Below, in pieces: positions 52,552 to 63,940 of a stretch of DNA of 64,000 nt. Below the pieces are notes generated by a model, which was not told where the DNA came from, made no database searches, and worked only from the letters and a program-made list of their open reading frames with translations. Position 1 is the first letter of the stretch, and each line of letters starts with the position of its first letter. This stretch comes from Ancylostoma caninum (taxonomy: Eukaryota > Nematoda > Chromadorea > Rhabditida > Ancylostomatidae), in the NCBI GenBank assembly GCA_037903475.1, contig JBAJFG010000363.1, positions 186,001 through 250,000 of the forward strand, given 5' to 3'. A program made the translations under genes and the position numbers.

Positions 52552-55500
52552 AAGGATACACCGTGCACTCCGTTAGAACATCCGTTGGAATACACGTATG
52601 TCTACTCATTTTTCCTCCGCCCGCCAGGAAAATTTGATCCTGTCGAATATGCCCAGTATGTACAACAGATTGCTGCTGTACGCTCAGTGGAACAGTTTTG
52701 GAGCGTCTACCGACATATCAAACGACCGTGTGGTAAACAGTTCTTTCTTTGATTTTTCTTATGTTTAGCGATTATCGTTCTGAAATGTTTCATCACGTCA
52801 AGTCATTATTGGAGAACATTCCATCGATTACAAACGCTTTTCTTCTCATCTTTTCACCTTCCCATGGCGAGTCTGTTGTAGCTTCTTGATTAGTCGGTCT
52901 TATTTTAACATCAATATGTACAAGTATGTGGGTCAAAAGCAGGCCCGAACACTAGGTGTTTCTAGAGAAAGTTATGCTTCCTACTGAGGATTTTCGGACA
53001 CTTACCACCTGCGCGTGTCATGGCTGTAAGACAGTGTATGGAAGTTCCCGTTCTTTTCCAGGGAGGAAAGTTCAGCTTCGATGATCAGTATGATGCAGTT
53101 GTGAGTTTGGGCATCTTTTGAACCGTGTTTGGCTGTTATTTCTCAAGTTTTAAAGCAACTCGTGCGGGTGGTAAATGTCCGTAGACGCCTACTGAGAGAG
53201 AAACGAGTTGCTGTTTGTATTACCATCGAGTTCCGACTCTGCAATATCAGGTTTTTTTTTCGCCTTTTCTAATGTTAAGTGTAAACTTTGGGCAGGCATT
53301 TTCTCTATCGATTAACCATCCGTGATTCTCCTAAAAACCATGCCTGCTACCCTCATACTTGTGGCACTGTCTGTGATCCCACTTTTCTTTCTTTCGGCTC
53401 TGTCTTCAACACAACCGTTCTCCCTGCTTTGACCTACGCCTCAGAAACCTGGGCGTTGCGCAAGCAGGATGAGAATGCGGTTAACGTCGTCGAACGCTCC
53501 ATCGAGAGGGTGATGCTAGGACTAACCCGCCTCACGCAAGTGAGGGCTGGAATACGGAGCTCCACCCTTCGTCAACAATCGAAGATCAGGGACGCTGCCG
53601 CTTACGCCGAGTAAGGTTAGGTGGGCCGGACACGTGATGCGTTTTAACGACAACCGTTGGACAAGAGCCGTCAGCGACTGGACTCCACGGGACGTTAAGC
53701 GCACGACAGGAAGACCACCGACCCGATGGTCAGACTTCTTCACGAAGTCCTTCAAGGATAGATACAATGCTCTCCGTGTCCCTCGAACGGACAGAATCCA
53801 CTGGACAACTCTGGCTCGCGAGAGGTACAAATGGAAGGATTGCTGGCGCCCGCTCGGTATACCCGAAGATCAACGGGAGTCAAGGTGATCAAGGTGAAAG
53901 TAGAGCTAGCAAGACAAAGAGGATAAGAAAGCAAAAAAGATGACTTGATATCTCGCCGTTCTTTTTTTCGCTATCAAGTTCTAGTTTATAGAGTGTTTCT
54001 ACTCTATCAGATGTACAACTTGTAAAGATATATTAAAATTTGGTGCTTCGAATACTGCAAGGAATAGTAAACAATACTGATATTGCATCATTCCTAATTT
54101 TATCGGCATGACACTTCTAAATCCTTTATCAACTGGCATGTCTTCAGCGTCTTTCCATTAATTTTAAAACCATCTTGGATTACAATACCCAGATGTAGAA
54201 CATAGCTTTTGTCTATATTCAACTCTTGTTGGTCAGCGGTTAGCCCCCTGTCCGCCACCTGGGTACGCGCCACGTAGCCTCGCGACTAACCAGCTGGGAT
54301 CCGTCGTATGAGGGAGATCCGTGGCATAAGAGGAATAGTCATGAAAATGGGTCTTCCAAAGTGATGGTTGTCCGTAAAAATCGGGGTCGAAAAGTGCAGG
54401 CGGTCAGCCGCAGTAGGTGCCGACTCTCGGGGAGGTGGGGGTGAGGGGGAGTGGTGAATAGGAGGAGTTCGAGAAATGTTAATGTAATAAGAATAAAAGT
54501 TAGTAAAAGTTGAAGCAATGGAAAAAAAGGCTGAAAATTTAATTTTTTCGATTTCTTGGATTTTCCACGTGGCATTTCCCGGATCCGAAATAGATGAGCT
54601 GGAGCTAGGCTGCAGTATGTTGCAGGAAACAAAGTACTACGCGAGAATTCTTTACTTTGCTCCCTGGTGGAAAAATGCACTCCACAATTACATCCTGAAA
54701 ATTGGAAATTTCTTCGATTTTGCGGCATTTCTCGGGATACAGGAAAGCTGAGCCGAAGCTCGCCTATGGTAAGTTAGAGGAGGAGCAAGACACTGTCCAT
54801 TTGTAAACAAATGGACAGTGTCTTGCTAGATAAAGTTGGTACTCGTGATAATCATGTCAAATAAACCCACTGTTTAAAAGGATTTTCTGAGGTGTCTTTC
54901 ACACCATATGTACAGCTTCCGCAACCTCACAAATACAGGATTACGGCACATAATGAGTGCGACTTTCGTAATCTGCGCATCAAATAACTCTCTCAGCCGA
55001 AGTTTGATCGAAAACAATTACTCTGATATTTTTGGGGCAGAACTGTCGTACAGTTTCCTAGCAGTTGAATAATAGTGAGTGGTTGAAGAATATAAGGGTA
55101 GCATAGTGGGATATAGCGAAAAGAAGCCACTGTGTCCACGCCAGGAGGGATCCGGGCCAGCTGGGTTCCCGCAATGCGGGCATACGGTGGATTTTAACAA
55201 CTCAGGCACTTTCAGCGGACGGCGCGCGCATCCAATACAGGACGGCCCGCGTAAGGGATGAGAATTGGGCAGGACTTGGGTGCGCGGACCGTCCGCTCTT
55301 ACCTCTCAGCGGACCAGCCGCGCACCCATTACAGGACCATCCGCGCGCACCTTTGAGGATCATTGGATAGATAGCTCAGTTCTATACCATTTTTTTCACT
55401 TAGTATTTCAAACAAATAAGCTTACAACATCGCGAATGTTATAATCTATATTTATTCAAAGCTTCCTTCAAATACGGTTTGGTTTCAAACGAGGTAGAAA

Positions 55501-58500
55501 CAAGGACACAAAGTAACAAGTGACTTCAAAGACAATTCGAATACAAATTCTCCTTCAAATACAGTATGGTTTCAAGAGAAGCAAAAACAATGAAACAAAC
55601 GCAAAAAAAAGTGACTTCAAGAACTATGCGAATACAGACGTCAACCGGTGCATGATACTCGTAGATGACCATGTAGACAATAAAATGTAATGTACAGAGG
55701 ACAGAAACTTAATGACAATCCGGGAGAACATCTGCTCCGACATTATTCAGTGTCATATACATCAAAGTATTTGTATTTTCGAATATGTATCTGCTCCCAT
55801 ACTACACTAATTCGCTAATCTCCGAACCAAACCCAATCAAATAGCAATTTTAGGGGATATAAGTCATTTGAGTGACTTTGTTTCCCTGCTAAACAGGACC
55901 TGACTAATACTTAAGAAGTATGCATAAATTTCACAAGCTGTCCTGGGTACATTCGGAACAGATGTCCCCCCGAACTGTCATTACCTTTCTGTTGCAAAGA
56001 GGTGCAAAACGAGAGTTAGGAGAAATACAAGTTTTTTCTACGGTGGAAAACGGAGAATTTTAATAACGGAATTCCAACTCATTTTCGAACTCGTCGGTGT
56101 TCCTATTTTCGTCGTCCGATGGATTCCTTGGGGCAGCTTTTGACTGGTGCTGGAAAAGGCAATTTATAGAAAAGAAATAGAAGAGCACAGGAAACGTTCT
56201 ATGGGAAGAATAAGGATAAGGCCAATTAGACGAATATGAGTGAGAAAACTGCACTCACATTATTGGGAATCCATCTGAATCCACTTCCACTATCGCAGTA
56301 GGTATAACCGCGAATGTCTTTCCTTAACAAGAGAAACTATTGATGTAATTAGTGAAACAGTAGTATTAAGAACTTACAAAGCTCTCTGTAATGCCTTGAA
56401 CAGCTTCGCCTTCCATTTGAGTCGGTCCCGTACGAGGATTTTGCGCATTTTTTCACGTTGTTGGTCGTTGTTTACCAGAATGATGAAGAATCTTAAAAAC
56501 ATACCACAAATATAACGGAACCTATCACGCAAACAATAGTAAGGAGGGAAAATTGCAAGCAAATGGATTACTTACTAGGATGCTGTTGTCGCGGACGGGC
56601 ACACCATAGCGCGGCATCTCTGAAACTACAAAAGTGAAAATAAGAATTCCCCTTACAAATGCACCGTTAAACACGAAGATACCACGAAGGCATAAACGAA
56701 GAGAAGGCAGTAACTCTTTCAATTCATGAAGAAACAATGTTCACCGCGTATTCTGACAGAACTGAGCATTGAAAAGGAAGAAAAGCAAGAAAGTTTGAAA
56801 ACAAAAACATGTGCTCATTGGCACACCACGGATTTCACAATTCTCAGTCAGGGACTCACAATAGTATAGTGACATTGCCGACAAAGCACCCAAAAGAAGG
56901 AGAAGTACTATTATCGACAGATCGATGATCCTTGTAGTATTCATGTTTACCGCCGATACTGTACCTCCTGTGGAGGGGGCGGAGCTGACCCGTCTCGGGC
57001 TAGAGATACTTGTTCCTAGCCAGTATGATGCTGTAAGCCGCATAAGGCACACTTCACTCACTCTCCTCACATTGCTCACAATCTCATGTACAGTAAGTAA
57101 TAAATATATTATCCACTGAATGATCGCATTTACTGCACATTCGGACACTACTAGTCCAAGAGTCTAAGGCGCTAACATCCGCCACATAAGTAGCCACAAG
57201 TATAGCAACAATCATTAACATAACGTCGCCAAATCAGTACTTACAAATTCGCGCCCTTTCCAGCTTTAAAAGTTATTCATGCTTGCGGCGCGTCAAAGTT
57301 TACGCGCCTAGATAAAACTCCACGAAGTTTTCGCGCCGACTCAAAGCGGCGAAAATGGAAACGCGGTTTGTTCGTGCGGCAGTCGCAACGGCGAAACTAG
57401 GAACATTGCCGACCTGCCAGGATTTGTCTTCTACCTCCCTCCTTTGCACTGTGTATCGGCGCGTAAACTTTGACGCGCCGAAAGCATGAATAACCTTTTA
57501 AATTATCGAAATGAACAAGTTTGTGCAATAGCCCGTCCCTGATCCTTCACATCTCACGCCAAAATTAAGATGCGCGGATGGTCCGCTTGAAAAAGTGGTC
57601 CGCGGATGGTCCGCTGCAAAGCCCCGCCCACTTTTATGGTCCGCGGCCCGTCCGCGACCAGTTTTGGCACGCGGATCGTCCGCTAAAAGTGCCTGAGAAT
57701 GTCAATCAGGGAGACAGTGGCTTCTCCCATGATGTCAGGTGACATCTCTCTAAACCACCCTGCACCTCTCCTTGTCTCATCCTGTCGGTGCATTACCTGA
57801 CAACTCCTCTGACAGTCGACATAAGTGGGCCTCAATATCCTAACAATGTTGCATTTTCAGAGCTAAAATCTGACCCAATCCACAACATAAGCTGACGCGT
57901 CTGTACATGTCCTTCCACTCTTCTTCATTGTTTGCAATCTTACCTCCGTGCTAAGCTTCATCTTTTCCCCAAGAAAAAAAGGGGGCCTCCTAAAAAGTGA
58001 AGGTCCCTTCCTACCTCGGCAAAAAATGATGGTGGGTGGAGTACTATATTCCGGTTATTCCACCTATGATTCTCTCTTTTTCATTCCACTTTATCGAAAG
58101 CTGTGGAAATAAATGTCTTCTACACTTTGTACCGTGTAACTGACTGATGATCAACTTTAAAAAAATCATGGCCGCGACGTGCCGTTGGCCCATCATCTAC
58201 CAAATAGTGTGGATATTACTAGGTGTTAACGTAAGTCCTTGCGCTTTTTTAGTTGCGATTTCTTCCGACCCATTATCATTTTCCGTAAAGTGCTGTATAC
58301 GTTCTGGAGGCTCTCCCCTCCCTCTACAATCCCATCATCAAGCGTTTCCACAGAACCATTGAATTACTCAATTTTTAGGCCTAAGAAGAAATGCCAATTC
58401 AAGGAAAACCCAATTTTCTCCTTGTATTCAGTCGGGAGCAGAAAGCATCCCTTACTGTTTGAGCCTGTAAGCTCTGTAGAATATAGACGCAGAAGAACAT

Positions 58501-61500
58501 TACCAGTGGAACTGTTAGAGAGGTAGTTCGACGATTTTTAGAAAGTGGGGTCTGACGTCACCATGGGGTAAGATGGCTAGACCTTCACGATTGGATTCTT
58601 TTAGCAGAATTACCCGTTATTTGGTGGCTTTGAGAAGTATGGTGTCCACCCAGACCATACGAAACCTCTGGGGCAATTCCCAGCTCTTCGTGTAAGACAT
58701 TTGTTCGGTCGAAGTGTTTGGTATCATCGAGTCCATATGTCTTCTTTGACCCCAGGAAATCGCTGATGAGGTCACCTGGTCAATTTTGATAGCATTTCGA
58801 GCTTCAACTGATTGAGGGGAAACGTGGCTGGCGGTTGCGCTGTTCTTACTGACTCGTTGCTCCACTTCGCAGGCTTAAAACTCGAGGAAACTATCCCTTT
58901 AAGAAAAACTTTTCGCAGCACTCTTGTAGAGGATGAGTAGCGCTTTTGAATCGTATATGACTTGTACCTGAAAGATGGCAAATAGATGGAGAAAAGTGCA
59001 TCCGAAAAAAAGCGCAAGGACTTATGTTAACACCTACGTAATTGTCTGCAACAGCACGATTACTGTCTCTCTGTCATGGATATCTGCATGCCATGTGCTT
59101 CCACACGACCATTTCAATGTCTTGTGCACCGAACTTGTACACAGTGCCGATCGATCCTTCTTGCATCACAGAATACTAGCGTCCATCTGGTCTGCCGCGC
59201 CGCGTAGGTGGTGCGGTGCGGCAGACAGAGTTGCTATCGGGCAGTGTTTTTCATTTGTTTTGTGCCTTTGTCTTCAATCCGAAATGCTTAGGTGAAAAGA
59301 TAGAAAAGATAAGCGAAACATCAACGCTGGCAACGTCCGACAACGGCAGTAGCAACTAGTCTGGATCACCGCAAAAGTGATGCCGTGCGGCAGACCAGGC
59401 TGGTGGTATTCTGTGATGCAAGAATGATTGACCGGCACTGTGTGCGTGCAACGGTATTCTTTCACAGGCTCTTTTGGGCTGGAAGGGAGTTGGGGGGGGG
59501 ACCCTATAAAAGATCATGAGCTTCACTTTGTAAGCCTAAGCCAAAGCACTAGCCTAAGCCTAAGCCTAATCCTATGCCTAAGGCTGGGCTTACGCTTAAG
59601 CCTAAGCTTGGGCTCAGGCTTCATAGGAGTGGTTCGCCCTAACTCCATTTTCACCCTCTTTTGAACATCTCAGAGGCAAAGTATTCAGAAATCAAGCATT
59701 AACTTTGACTTAATTTACTTACACTCGCAGGTTCCACCCGGAGTAGTCGTATCAACCTCCCGCCTGCGGTATTTCTTACTGACATATGAGGGGACACCCT
59801 CTATCCGCGTGGAAGAATCAATCATAGGCGGATAAAATTGGAAGAAGCAACTTGTGGACCTTGTAGAAGTGTTTACCAATTTGGATTCTCAATTTGTTGA
59901 TTTTTTGTTGAATAATTACTCTATCTTCTCCGTTGTTTATTCCTCCTATTTATCACTGTTCTAGATATTGGTGAGAAGGTAGACGTCCATTTCTTCAAGA
60001 AAGGCATTAAACCAGTTTGGGAAGATGAAGCAAATCTTAAAGGAGGGAAGTGGATTCTTCGACTAAAAAAGGTGGCACTTAGTTATTGTTGGTTGTCAGT
60101 TTCTCTTGTCGATGCTCTTTTTTTTTCTTGTTAAGGGACTGTCATCTCGTATTTGGGAAAACCTACTCCTTGCTATGGCTGGTGAACAATTCCTCGTAGG
60201 TGATGAAATTTGTGGCGCAGTATGTTCGGTCCGCAACCAAGAAGATATAGTTTCTCTATGGAATAGGTGCGTTGAATTGTAGACTTGTATCCTTGCTAGA
60301 TCTATATTTTTGGATTTTGGGGAGGCCCTGAAACTAGATTTACGATTAGTTCGGGTTGGCGATTTACAAATGCAACAGATGCACTGTAATAGTTCATTTC
60401 AGAACCGCTGACAACATTGGCGTTACGAATCGTATCCGTGATACTTTGCGACGCGTTTTGAATCTTCCAATCAATGCAGTCATGGAATACAAACGGCACG
60501 ATGAATGTTTAAAGTAAGCTGCTGTTGTTTTGGTCATTAGATTCTTCTTAGAAATTATTCACCAAGACTTGGTAGTTCCAGTATCGTTAAAAACTCGTTT
60601 ATATACTGTACTCTAAAAATCTTGTTGGCTAAAGATCAAAAGTTGCAATCTGTTTTCGTTGCTGCTGCACTTAGTTGCGATGAAGGACCCAGCGTTAGCG
60701 TGCACTTCACACTGTGCGTATCATAAATATACGGGCACCCCAAGAACTATGGTATCTACTCTCCCACAAATTGCTGACAAAAGCCACTGCTAGCAATGAA
60801 TTCGACGTGCCCGAAAACCTTGTGTTACTCCATTTCGCTTTGAAAAATGAAAAAAAATGAAGTGTAGCCGTGTAAATTAAGTTTTTGGTTCCATCTGCCA
60901 TTATATCATAATTATACGGGCACCCTCAAAAAATGGATAAAAACATTTATCCGGGAATTTGTGACTAAAAATTGGAATAAGTAGTGACAAGTGCTCTTCA
61001 ATCGGGCTTACAGTCCCACCAGGATCGGATCATTCTGAGGCAGACCTAGCAGGTCGAGGAAGCTTTCACCGCAGGAGCAGCGTCGGGAAGGACGGATGTG
61101 TTAGTTAGTTAGTTTTAGTTTTTTAGTCATAGTTTTTCTGAGGCTCTGGAAGACTAGAAATCGGGATCACGTGATGTTGGATGGGAAAACGTTTGATCTC
61201 GATGGCTCAGATAGAAATATCTACTACTGGAGTGATCTACATAGTTCTTCAGCAAACGGAACTTTGGAGCTGGCTCTGTTATGCTGTTCGGCGGCTTTTG
61301 CGAAGAAGGAGTGTTCAACGTCGCCTTCGTTTCGAATCCAATGAGCTCTTCGTCTACCTGGAGGTGACCAGAGTCTGGCTCTTACTTTGCCTAGCAAAGT
61401 GGAAAGCCATTGATTTTTCGGTAGGACAATGCAAGCATCTGTATCGGCCATTCGAGGAAGGCACGGTTTCGGAGTTACAACGTGATCGTTATGGCGTTTT

Positions 61501-62097
61501 TCACCTGTCTCATTTCCTATTCTGATTGCTGGAGTCAAAATCTTGCAAGAGGGTGCCGATGGTGCTTCGGTCCCGGCGATCTTGCACGGCTATCCTGCGT
61601 CTGTATAGGCCCCAATGGTGAATTGTCCTTACCTGCTCCTGTTCCGCCTCAGAACGATCCGATCCCGGTGAGAATGTAAGTCCGATTGAGAGACACTTGC
61701 GACTACTTATTGCAAACTTGAGACACGATTTCCCTGATGAGTGAATGTTCTTACCTATTTTTTACTGAGGGTGCCCGTATGATTATGATACATTGGGAAA
61801 TGGGGTCAAACGGGCCATTGATTAGGATGAAAATGGCAGCACGCATTCATTAATCTACACCCATGTTGATACATGTTACCGTTAGTTCACATTACATGCC
61901 ACTATTTCGACTGAACATGAACTACGATTTCGCATTTGGTGCTCGAAAATAATCACAGTAAATTTCTTATCGTCAGGAGGAGTGCTCTCCATGTTTGTGC
62001 TGTGTTGAACTATATGATAACTATTGCTTCACTGTGTTTCAGGGATCAAAGCAGTTACAGACATGCAAATGTTGACCCGTTATCACGAAGAACATGA
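52552..62097 (+). CDS. ife-4: eIF4E-family cap-binding protein, 4EHP/IFE-4 type
   Basis: 4EHP (eIF4E2, IFE-4 in worms) binds the mRNA cap without normal eIF4G recruitment and represses or tunes translation. Exons: 52552-52732, 59965-60071, 60136-60266, 60403-60513 and 62043-62097. All have GT...AG borders and matching phases. They read HPLEYTYVYSFFLRPPGKFD, SVEQFWSVYRHIKRP, FFKKGIKPVWEDEANLKGGK, MAGEQFLVGDEICGAVCSVR, IRDTLRRVLNLPINAVMEYK, then a short tail ending SRRT and TGA. The cap-stacking Trp-Glu pair (VWED), the W of EQFW and the basic MEYK region are present. It aligns throughout with human EIF4E2. Intron 1 is 7.2 kb and full of mobile DNA. No stop or shift is present, so the gene looks functional. 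Confidence 0.9.
53061..53099 (+). other. exon-like 39-bp segment in ife-4 intron
   Basis: TTCTTTTCCAG ends at 53060, followed by 39 open bases (GGKFSFDDQYDAV in one frame) and GTGAGT. Including it in ife-4 would create a stop (phase 1 gives TGA). It is either chance or an exon of an unseen gene. Confidence 0.2.
53396..53900 (+). mobile_element. RTE-clade LINE, 3' end of ORF2, frameshifted
   Basis: FNTTVLPALTYASETWALRK and MLGLTRLTQVRAGIRSS in one frame are followed, after a small indel near 53612, by KVRWAGHVMRFNDNRWTRAV, GRPPTRWSDFF and DCWRPLGIPEDQRESR and a stop in another. This is the C-terminal end typical of RTE-type retrotransposons, which are abundant in strongylid nematodes. The short TGATCAAGGTGA tail after the stop (53887-53898) is the usual RTE 3' end. 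The copy is truncated at about 53396. Confidence 0.88.
53901..55200. repeat. intron DNA; perfect 20-bp hairpin at 54784-54827
   Basis: AGCAAGACACTGTCCATTTG (54784-54803) is followed by TAAA and its exact reverse complement (54808-54827). Nothing else is supported. Confidence 0.8.
56060..56944 (-). CDS. candidate small spliced gene, unknown, inside the element
   Basis: Minus strand. A first segment from ATG 56944 encodes MNTTRIIDLSIIVLLLLLGA, a clear signal or anchor helix, with a GTGAGT donor after MSLYY. Further acceptor/donor-bounded segments follow: TTTCAG|AGATGCCGCGC...CTA|GTAAGT (about 56625-56575), a GTTCC... or ATTC... segment ending AGCTTT|GTAAGT (about 56530-56375), TTAAG|GAAAGACATTC...AATAAT|GTGAGT (about 56318-56256) and CAG|CACCAG... 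to TAA at 56060. More than one frame is open across them (CDSGSGFRWIPN or TAIVEVDSDGFPI), and the exon 1-2 junction gives a stop in one choice. I cannot fix the model or recognise the protein. Confidence 0.35.
57267..57501. mobile_element. nested 235-bp MITE
   Basis: AAAAGTTATTCATGCTTGCG (57268) and its inverse CGAAAGCATGAATAACCTTTT (57479-57499) are the termini. Each arm also contains a nearly palindromic GGCGCGT-x-AAAGTTTACGCGCC block (57286-57308, 57457-57478). No coding sequence is present. TTTAAA borders both ends. Confidence 0.8.
57698..59138. repeat. intron DNA; part repeated at 62510-62830
   Basis: 58205-58330 (GGATATTACTAGGTGTTAAC, CGATTTCTTCC, TTCCGTAA) is a diverged copy of 62535-62640. 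The rest shows no gene. An ORF at 58147-58362 belongs to this repeat. Confidence 0.5.
59139..59443. mobile_element. 305-bp foldback
   Basis: ACACAGTGCCGATCGATCCT, TTGCATCACAGAATAC and TGGTCTGCCGC on the left are mirrored as GCGGCAGACCA, GTATTCTGTGATGCAA and CCGGCACTGTGT on the right. The arms are about 65 bp, with a unique centre. Nothing codes inside. Confidence 0.8.
59480..59655. repeat. second copy of the TTAGGC-bearing repeat (inverted)
   Basis: At least five GCCTAA hexamers (59539-59605) are flanked by GGGAGTTGGGGGG...CCCTATAAAAGA and CTTCATAGGAGTGG...CTAACTCCATTTTCACCC. Both flanks match 7262-7440 in inverted arrangement. It lies in an ife-4 intron, so it is not a chromosome end. Confidence 0.65.
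60904..61790 (+). mobile_element. Tc1/Tc3-like DNA transposon remnant (about 887 bp)
   Basis: The 25-bp inverted repeats TATCATAATTATACGGGCAC(CCTCA) at 60904-60928 and 61766-61790 differ at one base. A further copy of the terminal sequence at 60719-60741 marks a second, partial element. The remnant lies in the last ife-4 intron. The length and the transposase remains suggest an originally 1.2-1.7-kb element with internal loss. Confidence 0.78.
61165..61500 (+). pseudogene. Tc1/Tc3-family transposase, frameshifted
   Basis: MLDGKTFDLDGSDRNIYYWS matches the DEKxFxLDGPDGxxYYW part around the first catalytic Asp of Tc transposases, though D and E of DEK are changed. After a frame change GAGSVMLFGGF and a later DNAS-like stretch (about 61421-61432) follow in other frames. 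The third acidic motif is not recognisable. It is clearly dead. Confidence 0.6.
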
Positions 62098-62429
62098 CGT
62101 TTCATTGTTTCTGAAACATGTCTCTACTGTGTTATTGTGGAGAACATTTTGTTCCTCTTCCTACTTTTTTCTTTGGGAATAAATGTTCCAAACAGTTCTG
62201 TTTTGGCTCACTCGTTTCAACTATATGATAACTATTGCTTCACTGTGTTTCAGGGATCAAAGCAGTTACAGACATGCAAATGTTGACCCGTTATCACGAA
62301 GAACATGACGTTTCATTGTTTCTGAAACATGTCTCTACTGTGTTATTGTGGAGAACATTTTGTTCCTCTTCCTACTTTTTTCTTTGGGAATAAATGTTCC
62401 AAACAGTTCTGTTTTGGCTCACTCGTTTC
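62008..62429 (+). repeat. exact 211-bp tandem duplication of the terminal ife-4 exon
   Basis: 62008-62218 and 62219-62429 appear identical by eye. Each unit has the acceptor TGTTTCAG, the last coding bases with the stop (62043-62097 in copy 1), the 3' UTR and an AATAAA (in GGGAATAAATGTTCC). Splicing to either acceptor gives the same protein. Confidence 0.93.
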
Positions 62430-63940
62430 AATTTGCATAAGTGTCTGAAGTTTTAGGAGCTATACCGGAACACTGGAGGTATGTTTGAAACATGGCTGTG
62501 TTGTGGGGTTTGCTCCATCAACCTTTGAAGTATACGCTAGTATTATTGGGTGTTAACACAAGTGCTTGCTATTTCTTCCCATGGCCATTCTTCCGTAATG
62601 CGCTTTATACTATCGAAAACACATTTGTCTCTCTACAATTCTTTCATGAGTTCTCCAAATTCTGATTCACTTACTCACTCGTTACTGGCTGTGTGGTCGT
62701 GTAGCTCGCCTTCTTCAACGTTGAGTAGGAAATGTCTCAGCAGAATTGAATTTAGCTACCTATGCTCGACCTCCAGTAGATCCCCATTTCCAATTGAAAT
62801 CTCCTATCACTTTTGACTGGAAGAGTGATGTATGTGCTCGACTTGCCAACATTTGTTCTTCGATTTCAAGCTCATAAATCCAACAAATCATCGGTTAGGT
62901 AGCACATGAGCAACTTAACCGCAAACCCACGCCTGCGATGTCGTAGTTAGGTATTCTTGGCCGCGGCGCCGTTGATTCGATTGGTTTTCTAGTCTCATTC
63001 CTCAGGTGACGATCAGAGCAATGAGCATAAGATGTAAAAGTCCGAATCGGTTACGATCGAGACGTCTTAATGTGGGATGAAATCCATTGAATGGAAGGAA
63101 GTGCGGGAAACACTAATAGCGCGCGTGAAGGGACATCATGCGTGAGAATTGGCTAGTTGCTTTAGATTTAGTAAACAGAAGGAATTTTGCGGAAGAGAAA
63201 CTTTGGTTTTCGTGCAATTCCATTCAATGTCTCTGAGATTTAAAGGCAGGGGTCCACCTCATTCTGCATGTTGGAGATATGAGCAGATGCTTGATGTCCT
63301 CGGCGCGCTGATTCTAGTAATGTCCAGTAAAAGTCACAGAAATGGCGGAAGCCCCATTTTTGATAATGTCAAAGTACCAGCTCCTTTGAGCAGGGACGGG
63401 GTTCCCTCGAAGCTGTGCTGACAGTCCGCCAAAGAGGCAACGTCGGATGAACACGTTTTAGTCTGTCCGGTCGACAAGATCAGCGGTGGTGCACGTCTTC
63501 GTCAATTTGCTCCAGCAAACTGTTACAAGGGCCGTCCCGAAGAACGGATTTAGAGGTCACTTTGGGACATTTCATGTATATCGCCGACATCAGCGTATCG
63601 AGGAGGTTCAGAATGTGTTAGTAGCTAGAACACGAGTATGCGGTGGGTCTCTGCCTTTAAGTTACTAAGAATGGTGATCTAACAGGCAATTAATAGTGAG
63701 TCTTGCAAAAGCTTTCTCATGAGGCTTGTACGCAGGAGGGAGCCAAAATGAAACGGTGGCTGGTTGCGAATGATCGGTATATGGGCATCGAAGTCGAGAA
63801 TATCACATGTTACTGGGAGTTGAGCTTAATCTGCTCGAAGGGACTTGTTAGTCATTAGCGCACCCACGTCTCCACTTTCCTTTTTACTCGATCTCTGCGA
63901 AGCACAATGTACCGAAAATTGCTACGTTGGAGCCGGTAAC
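62430..63940. other. no gene recognised
   Basis: This holds the copy of the 58205-58330 repeat (62535-62640). Open frames at 63149-63421 and 63486-63668 carry no domain. A palindromic or exon structure could not be supported. Confidence 0.45.

Larger units (their letters stand above)
55201..57697. mobile_element. 2.5-kb element with GC-rich inverted ends
   Basis: CTCAGGCACTTTCAGCGGAC (55201-55220) mirrors GTCCGCTAAAAGTGCCTGAG (57678-57697). Inside, both ends carry repeated GCGGAxxxTCCGCG blocks (55220-55350, 57570-57690), giving subterminal repeats. There is no transposase. A candidate spliced gene (56060-56944) and a nested MITE (57267-57501) lie inside. Subterminal repeats and a captured gene recall Mutator- or hAT-like non-autonomous elements. 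I cannot assign the superfamily. Confidence 0.65.
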
